NCBI RefSeq assembly: GCF_009800925.1
Contig: NZ_WOYF01000002.1
Coordinates: 1-64,000 of the forward strand
Direction of reading: 5' to 3'
Source of the DNA: Budvicia diplopodorum
GTDB lineage: Bacteria > Pseudomonadota > Gammaproteobacteria > Enterobacterales > Enterobacteriaceae
DNA length: 64,000 nucleotides
Shown: positions 59,367 through 64,000 of the stretch, piece after piece
Position numbering within the stretch: the first letter of the stretch is position 1
Layout: every line of letters begins with the position of its first letter
The notes under the pieces: generated by a model
What the model was told of the DNA's origin: nothing
What the model saw: only the letters and a program-made list of their open reading frames with translations
Databases searched by the model: none
Made by a program: the position numbers and the translations under genes

Positions 59367-60016
59367 AGCAAAACCTCTCGGGCAATAAAGCGCACGCGGT
59401 CGCCGGGCTGCAATAACGTAGGCGCATGGCTATGCGGATCGAAAAGATTAATATCGCTGTGACCGATTAATTGCCACCCCCCCGGAGAGGCCGCAGGGTA
59501 AATTCCAGTTTGGCTTCCACCAATCCCAACTGACCCCGCCGGCACGGCTAAGCGAGGCTCGCTACGGCGCGGCGTGCTCAGTGCGGGATCTAAGCCGCCA
59601 AGATAAGGAAAACCCGGTTGAAAGCCGATAAAATAAACAACATATTCAGCCGCCGCGTGCCGCTTCACCACCTCTTTAGCGGAAAAGCCGGTACTACGGG
59701 CAACGTCCGCCAGATCCGGACCATAATCACCGCCGTAGCTAACCGGTATCTCTATTTCTCTGCCCAATTGCTGAACGGCTGCCGCTTCGTCCCAAGCATT
59801 TTGTAGCTTACCTGTTAGTTGGCGAATATCGGCCTGCAGCGGATCGAATAACAGCGTCACATTGTTCATACCGGGTACCACATCGATGACGTGCGGCCAA
59901 TTACGCGCCTGACTGGCAACAACCCACAGGCGCAGCTGGTAGCTCAGCGCAAGGTTTACACCCGCATTGAGCACTAAAGCACTTTCACCAAGAGTTTGTA
60001 TCACAGCCTGCGTCAT
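59363..60016 (-). CDS. 5-oxoprolinase subunit PxpB (KipI family)
   Basis: A 217-residue subunit (E. coli 218) when started at MTQAVIQTLGESALVL. Family signatures are YVVYFIGFQPGFPYLGGLDPAL, PRLAVPAGSVGIGGSQTGIYP and PGGWQLIGHSDINLF. It is the first gene of the six-gene cluster pxpB-pxpC-pxpA-DUF969-DUF979-DUF2891. The longer frame upstream (10 codons) includes the likely ribosome site GGAAACCCG, so the internal Met is preferred. Confidence 0.95.
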   Translation of the reverse strand: MTQAVIQTLGESALVLNAGVNLALSYQLRLWVVASQARNWPHVIDVVPGMNNVTLLFDPLQADIRQLTGKLQNAWDEAAAVQQLGREIEIPVSYGGDYGPDLADVARSTGFSAKEVVKRHAAAEYVVYFIGFQPGFPYLGGLDPALSTPRRSEPRLAVPAGSVGIGGSQTGIYPAASPGGWQLIGHSDINLFDPHSHAPTLLQPGDRVRFIAREVLL

Positions 60017-60488
60017 GCGGGTTTCCTTTAGAAAACGTTTAATCAAGATGGATTAGCAGGAAATAGCAGAGAAACAAGACAGACATGTTGGCTGCGTAGC
60101 CGATACCTATCTTGCAGACAGGCTGATTCTTTCAATTGCCATTTGAGCGAATTTTTAATATCAACTATTGAAAATTAAATGTCAAAAGCTGGTGAACCGT
60201 AGGGCCATTTTGTACTGGAACAAAAACGTGGATAAAAGCAGGCGATCAGCACAACTGACCAAAAGGAGAGGATAACGCTAGACTTTTGTTAAATAGATCA
60301 CAATATTTCCATGTCTAACATCTCATTTTTGTATAGCAGCGCTCTAAGCGTGATAAATAGCCCGTTTCGCAACTATGGGCGGCCATCAGTTGAGTGAAAA
60401 AAAAAGCCCGTTGATGAATGAAACCGAAAAAGTAAAAAGCCGCCCCGAAGGACGGCTTTGGCCAATTGAGTATGAATAACCGAACGAA
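60017..60488. promoter_or_regulatory. Upstream region of the pxp operon and end of grcA
   Basis: 472 bp without a gene. It contains the grcA terminator (60430-60460) and must hold the pxp promoter. No regulator gene lies nearby, and I could not name an operator. Confidence 0.5.
60430..60460 (-). terminator. Terminator of grcA
   Basis: On the minus strand AAAGCCG(t)CC-TTCG-GG(g)CGGCTTT followed by TTACTTTTT. Confidence 0.87.
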
Positions 60489-60872
60489 TTACAGGCTTTC
60501 AGTGAAAGTACGGGTAATAACGTCACGCTGTTGTTCTGGAGTCAGTGAGTTGAAACGCACCGCATAGCCAGAAACGCGAATGGTCAGCTGTGGGTACTTC
60601 TCTGGATTGTTAACCGCATCTTCCAGCGTATCGCGGCTCAGCACGTTTACATTCAGGTGCTGCCCGCCTTCAACGCGCACGCTAGGTTTCTGTTCCATAG
60701 CCACTTCACGGTACTCGATTTTCCCTAGCTGACTAACCGGAACGATTTGGTCTTCTGAATAATCAGCTTTTGCACATACGCAACGCGCTTGCTCGGTTTC
60801 GTCATCTAACAGCCAAAAAGAGTTTAACAGCGCAGAATTGTCAGCTTTAGTAATTTGGATACCAGTAATCAT
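60489..60872 (-). CDS. Autonomous glycyl radical cofactor GrcA
   Basis: A 127-residue spare part (YfiD) that restores pyruvate formate-lyase after oxygen has cut its own glycyl radical loop. The length equals E. coli. The C-terminal [27 protein letters not shown] is the PFL-like radical loop with the radical Gly in SGYAV. Expression should be anaerobic: two FNR sites lie upstream in the same geometry as in E. coli yfiD. It is divergent from ung. Confidence 0.98.
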   Translation of the reverse strand: MITGIQITKADNSALLNSFWLLDDETEQARCVCAKADYSEDQIVPVSQLGKIEYREVAMEQKPSVRVEGGQHLNVNVLSRDTLEDAVNNPEKYPQLTIRVSGYAVRFNSLTPEQQRDVITRTFTESL

Positions 60873-60986
60873 GGGGTGCCTCCATTGATTTTATTAATTA
60901 AGCCAAGGCGGTTTACCAAGGCAACTATTTATCGAATTCGGTTAACGCCTGACGCGATTCATACAGAAACAAGGTTATTTTTATCT

Positions 60987-60992
60987 TATATA
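60987..60992 (-). promoter_or_regulatory. -10 box of the grcA promoter
   Basis: TATATA on the minus strand, centred 32 bp from the centre of the proximal FNR site, which is the spacing expected for an FNR site at about -41.5. Confidence 0.6.
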
Positions 60993-61014
60993 TCAGTGAA
61001 AGACGCCACTTTCT

Positions 61015-61028
61015 TTGATTTAAATCAA
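61015..61028 (-). promoter_or_regulatory. FNR site I (proximal) of grcA
   Basis: TTGAT-TTAA-ATCAA, a perfect match to the FNR consensus (TTGATNNNNATCAA), centred at 61021.5. Confidence 0.9.
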
Positions 61029-61067
61029 TTTAATTTAGGCGCAAAATAATCAATTATTTACAGCTTT

Positions 61068-61081
61068 TTGTTTTACATCAA
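61068..61081 (-). promoter_or_regulatory. FNR site II (distal) of grcA
   Basis: TTGTT-TTAC-ATCAA, 9 of 10 consensus positions, centred at 61074.5, exactly 53 bp from site I. E. coli yfiD has FNR sites at -40.5 and -93.5, the same separation. Confidence 0.8.
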
Positions 61082-61301
61082 ATTTTATCGTTTTATGAAG
61101 CTTAATTATTTTTGTAAATTTTCAACTTTTTTTTATAAACCACCACCGAACATCAACTAAGGATGGGCCAAGTAACCAACGCAGCTAACGCTCCTGCAAC
61201 TTGAAGTATGATGGGTATAGACGTTAATCGAAGATCATAATAACCTTAGGCCCAGCTAGATTATTGATTCGCTATAACCACAAGAATAAAGGAGGACATC
61301 G

Positions 61302-61979
61302 ATGGGCGCAGGACTGACATGGCACGATGTGATAGGAAAAGAAAAAGAGCAGCCCTACTTTCAGGACACCCTCAAGTTTGTTGCCTGCGAGAGAGCAGCA
61401 GGGAAAGTTATCTACCCGCCGCAAAAAGACGTATTTAATGCCTTTAGTTCAACGGAACTGGGAAATATTAAGGTCGTTATCTTAGGTCAAGATCCCTATC
61501 ATGGCCCGAATCAGGCCCATGGTCTTTCATTTTCAGTACTGCCCGGCATCCCTGCTCCACCGTCACTGGTCAATATGTATAAAGAGCTGATAACCGATAT
61601 CCCCGGCTTTCAGCGCCCCAACCATGGCTACTTACAAAGCTGGGCTGAACAAGGCGTGATGCTACTCAATACGGTCTTAACCGTCGAAGGGGGCAAAGCC
61701 CACTCGCACGCCAGCTTAGGCTGGGAGACGTTTACCGATAAGGTTATTTCAGCAATCAACGATAGCCGCGAGGGCGTTGTGTTCTTGCTCTGGGGCTCTC
61801 ACGCTCAGAAAAAAGGACGAATCATCGATCGCAAACGCCACCACGTATTGGCTGCTCCGCACCCTTCACCGCTGTCGGCCCATCGCGGGTTTCTTGGATG
61901 TAAGCACTTTTCGCAGGCAAATGCGCGTTTAGAGCAACAGGGTATCGAGCCAATTAACTGGCATTTAGCGAATTTGTAA
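61302..61979 (+). CDS. Uracil-DNA glycosylase Ung
   Basis: It removes uracil from DNA to start base-excision repair. It has 225 residues (E. coli 229). The catalytic water-activating Asp is in [21 protein letters not shown], and the DNA-intercalating Leu loop is [17 protein letters not shown] with its catalytic His. The start has a perfect AAGGAGG 8 bp upstream. It is divergent from grcA, as in E. coli. Confidence 0.98.
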   Translation: MGAGLTWHDVIGKEKEQPYFQDTLKFVACERAAGKVIYPPQKDVFNAFSSTELGNIKVVILGQDPYHGPNQAHGLSFSVLPGIPAPPSLVNMYKELITDIPGFQRPNHGYLQSWAEQGVMLLNTVLTVEGGKAHSHASLGWETFTDKVISAINDSREGVVFLLWGSHAQKKGRIIDRKRHHVLAAPHPSPLSAHRGFLGCKHFSQANARLEQQGIEPINWHLANL

Positions 61980-61997
61980 TAGTCTGGACTAAGATTT

Positions 61998-62312
61998 TTA
62001 TCTATTTGGTTTTAGCACTTTTGGCAGCCGTTCTTCACCGATAAAAATAAGGCCCTGCATATTCTGCCAAGCCTTTAGGCTATTGATAAACCTGTCTAAT
62101 TTTATTTCAGCGTAAGTTTCGTTTGCGAAAAACAATGCTGGAATATAAACATTTTCTAGCGGCCGAGGGGCGATGTTTCTCAGTCTTGTAGGCCTCGGGC
62201 CTAGCCCGCCTACGGGCGCTCGGGCTGCTTTCGCAGCTACGACCCGAACGGCAGCCTCTCCCTCAGTTTGACTATGTTTAAAAACAGACAGTTTATCATC
62301 AAGATTTGTCAT
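61998..62312 (-). CDS. Doubtful ORF across a GC-rich structured element
   Basis: A 104-codon open frame on the minus strand, start ATG at 62312. It has no ribosome site and its start abuts a terminator hairpin. The middle third (residues ~18-47, AAVRVVAAKAARAPVGGLG) is read from a GC-rich hairpin-dense segment unlike its flanks, which gives an abrupt change of composition. I consider it more likely that the DNA is a structured or mobile element with a chance ORF than a normal gene. Confidence 0.25.
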   Translation of the reverse strand: MTNLDDKLSVFKHSQTEGEAAVRVVAAKAARAPVGGLGPRPTRLRNIAPRPLENVYIPALFFANETYAEIKLDRFINSLKAWQNMQGLIFIGEERLPKVLKPNR

Positions 62313-62341
62313 CAATGAGAAGGCCCTGCGTATTCTGCAGG
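62049..62341. repeat. Short element bounded by 19-bp direct repeats
   Basis: AAGGCCCTGC(A/G)TATTCTGC occurs at 62049-62067 and 62320-62338 with one mismatch, 271 bp apart. The right copy is the left arm and loop of a perfect terminator hairpin. Between them, 62156-62268 is GC-rich with several adjacent short stems: TAGGCC-TCG-GGCCTA, GCCCG-CCTA-CGGGC and GCTGC-TTTC-GCAGC. The layout suggests insertion or duplication at a former ung terminator. Confidence 0.6.
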
Positions 62342-62349
62342 GCCTTTTT
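62320..62349 (+). terminator. Terminator downstream of ung
   Basis: AAGGCCCTGC-GTATTCT-GCAGGGCCTT followed by TTTA on the plus strand; a perfect 10-bp stem. It lies 340 bp after ung and 30 bp from the peroxidase stop codon on the other strand. Confidence 0.8.
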
Positions 62350-62378
62350 ACTTTCAGCGCATAGTCTAAAGCTACAAA

Positions 62379-63788
62379 TTATTCTGCTTGCAGTTTAGTT
62401 GGCTGGTCTAACTTATATTCACCGGTTAATGAAGTCAGGAACGCAACAATATCGTCCACGTCTTTTTCCGGTAAGGTGGTTTCTAGCTGAAACTTCAGCA
62501 TCATATTCACTGCGCCTTTCAGCGAATCTATGCTGCCGTCGTGCAGGTAAGGAGCCGTTAGCTCGACGTTTCTCAACGTTGGCACTTTGAAACGATTACG
62601 GTCACGCGCAAACATCGTGAAGTTGAAACGACCCAAATCGACGTCAGCAATGCCTTTGCCGCGCGCCGCAAAGTAGTCTTCTTTTAGCCCCATCATTTCA
62701 AACGACTGACCACCCAGATTCTTACCTACGTGGCAGGTATCACACTTATTGTCTTTAAACAGCTGAAAACCGTGCTTTTGCTGAGCAGTCAGCGCCCCTT
62801 GTTCACCTTTCATATAGCGGTCAAACGGGCTATTTGGCGTAACCAGCGTTTTCTCAAACTCGGCTATTGCATCGGTAATCGTGGCGGCAGTATAACCCTC
62901 AGGATAAATTTTGGTGAAGGCTGCGGTCAAACCGGGATCTTTTGCCAATTTACCAATAATTTGATCCCATGATTCGGAGCCCATTTCAATTGGGTTCAGC
63001 GGCGGTCCACCGGCCTGATCCTGTAGAGTATGCGCCCGGCCATCCCAGAATTGATCGACGTTATAAACAGAATTGAATACGGTAGGCGCATTAATTGGCC
63101 CGGTCTGCCCGTTAATTCCTTTTGACGTCACCAGATGGTCTACGCCTCCGGCAGTCAACCTGTGGCAGGTTTCACAGGAGAGCGTATCGTCGCCGGACAA
63201 ACGGGTGTCATGGTATAAAATCGCCCCCATAGCCACTTTTTCAGCATCGGTTGGCATTGGCTCAGGAAGCGGCTGAACGGCCTCATTTTTGAAGGTATCG
63301 CTCACGCCTTTCGTGACATAGTATTGGGCGCGCTGTTTTTCAGCCCAGCTCAGAATCTGTGCACGATCGCTTTCACTTAGGTTACCGCTCCAGTGAAGGG
63401 CAGTATACCGGGTTGGCGGCATGGTTTGATCCTGAACCACTCGCTCGATTTTCGCCAAATCAGCTTCAGGGGCGGCCGTACCGTTGACGAGGCTATCCAT
63501 AGTAGCCTGCAGATTGAAGTGGACATATCCTTTCTTAACGTCATGTTCCATTAGCTGCTTAGCAATCGGAAATGAGGCGTAGAATGGCATTTCTGCATTA
63601 CCAGTGTGGCAATATTCGCACCCACGCTGATAAAAAATATCCCTTATTTGTGCATCGCCCTTAGGCGTTGCAACTGCGGCAATGAGTTTAGAGCTTCTAT
63701 TCTGATCATAATTATAGATGTAGGCAGCGGTACCCAAATAGCCGATAATCCCTACGGCGCATGCTCCCAGCAGCAATTTTTTTATCAT
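62379..63788 (-). CDS. Tri-haem cytochrome c peroxidase (YhjA/Ccp type)
   Basis: A periplasmic peroxidase of 469 residues (E. coli YhjA 465) that reduces hydrogen peroxide, drawing electrons from the quinol pool. The N-terminal segment 1-26 is a signal anchor. Three haem c motifs are present: CEYCH (Cys57-His61) in an extra N-terminal domain, CETCH near residue 207 and CDTCH near 350, the last two in the MauG/CcpA core. Other core segments are VFNSVYNVDQFWDGRAHTLQDQ and FKVPTLRNVELTAPYLHDGS. The three-haem layout marks the YhjA subgroup. A perfect FNR site upstream supports anaerobic expression. In E. coli this gene sits elsewhere in the chromosome. Confidence 0.95.
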   Translation of the reverse strand: MIKKLLLGACAVGIIGYLGTAAYIYNYDQNRSSKLIAAVATPKGDAQIRDIFYQRGCEYCHTGNAEMPFYASFPIAKQLMEHDVKKGYVHFNLQATMDSLVNGTAAPEADLAKIERVVQDQTMPPTRYTALHWSGNLSESDRAQILSWAEKQRAQYYVTKGVSDTFKNEAVQPLPEPMPTDAEKVAMGAILYHDTRLSGDDTLSCETCHRLTAGGVDHLVTSKGINGQTGPINAPTVFNSVYNVDQFWDGRAHTLQDQAGGPPLNPIEMGSESWDQIIGKLAKDPGLTAAFTKIYPEGYTAATITDAIAEFEKTLVTPNSPFDRYMKGEQGALTAQQKHGFQLFKDNKCDTCHVGKNLGGQSFEMMGLKEDYFAARGKGIADVDLGRFNFTMFARDRNRFKVPTLRNVELTAPYLHDGSIDSLKGAVNMMLKFQLETTLPEKDVDDIVAFLTSLTGEYKLDQPTKLQAE

Positions 63789-63877
63789 AATTCCCTCACA
63801 TAATTCTCTGTTTTATTAAAATGCCATTTATTAAAATCCCATGAAAAAATTTATCTCATGGAGAAAATCACAGAGGG

Positions 63878-63883
63878 ATTATC
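63878..63883 (-). promoter_or_regulatory. -10 box of the peroxidase promoter
   Basis: GATAAT on the minus strand, 31 bp from the FNR site centre, fitting FNR activation from about -40.5. Confidence 0.6.
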
Positions 63884-63904
63884 ACTGGTAAAGGAGATAT
63901 CTAA

Positions 63905-63918
63905 TTGATACGGATCAA
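63905..63918 (-). promoter_or_regulatory. FNR site of the cytochrome c peroxidase gene
   Basis: TTGAT-ACGG-ATCAA is a perfect FNR consensus, 117 bp upstream of the start codon. E. coli yhjA is known to depend on FNR and OxyR; an OxyR site was not identified here. Confidence 0.88.
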
Positions 63919-64000
63919 GTATGACCTGCAGTAGAACCTATCATTACAATAGGCTTAGTCTATGGATGGGTATTAATAATGAAGGCGTTACAAAATAGCG

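Larger units (their letters stand above)
60873..61301. promoter_or_regulatory. Divergent grcA/ung regulatory region
   Basis: 429 bp without a gene, AT-rich. It contains two FNR sites and a -10 box for grcA, listed separately. The ung promoter should lie in the right-hand 200 bp and was not assigned. Confidence 0.6.

Overview
The window looks like a chromosomal segment from a gamma-proteobacterium of the order Enterobacterales. Long runs of housekeeping genes keep the order known from E. coli and relatives, and their proteins match the E. coli lengths within a few residues (MutS, RpoS, NlpD, Pcm, SurE, TruD, IspF, IspD, FtsB, Eno, PyrG, RelA, BarA, Era, Rnc, LepB, LepA, RpoE, SrmB, GrcA, Ung). 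Base composition is moderate and intergenic DNA is AT-rich. The accessory genes and the missing neighbours suggest a lineage outside the Escherichia/Salmonella core, perhaps a Budviciaceae-like genus. That placement is an inference. I saw no tRNA, rRNA, CRISPR array, intact insertion sequence or prophage.

Layout. 1-1828 is an almost gene-free, AT-rich stretch with what look like decayed coding fragments. 1829-4927 is a classical autotransporter. 5028-6403 is a small island: a Fic-type AMP-transferase gene and a tail-to-tail 56-residue ORF, bracketed by two 163-bp direct repeats. 6738-9302 is mutS. 9495-13525 is a Fur-type iron locus: a TonB-dependent receptor divergent from a periplasmic binding protein and a PPOX-family flavoprotein. 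13614-22809 is the rpoS-nlpD-pcm-surE-truD-ispF-ispD-ftsB block, interrupted between surE and truD by a lipid A phosphoethanolamine transferase gene (eptA) and an unknown gene. 22952-29435 holds an amino-acid ABC importer, a YjiH/YjiG-like membrane pair with an M20 peptidase, and a PucG-like aminotransferase. 29738-41536 is queD, queE, eno, pyrG, mazG, relA, rlmD and barA.

At about 41.5-42.3 kb the map jumps to a block that lies elsewhere in E. coli: pdxJ, recO-era-rnc-lepB-lepA, then rseC-rseB-rseA-rpoE, trmN and srmB. Next comes a six-gene 5-oxoproline cluster (pxpB-pxpC-pxpA-DUF969-DUF979-DUF2891), then grcA, divergent ung, a structured GC-rich element, and a tri-haem cytochrome c peroxidase.

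Functional themes: stress and envelope control (RpoS/NlpD, sigma-E/RseABC, BarA, RelA, EptA), anaerobic switching (perfect FNR sites before grcA and the peroxidase), iron uptake (two Fur-like boxes), and use of peptides and pyroglutamate (M20 peptidase cassette, pxp operon). The regulatory features I consider strongest are a hairpin that buries the rpoS ribosome-binding site, a two-site FNR promoter at grcA with 53-bp spacing, a sigma-E promoter at rpoE and a PmrA-like box before eptA. Notable absences relative to E. coli gene order are mazEF between relA and mazG, acpS next to pdxJ, and nadB next to rpoE.
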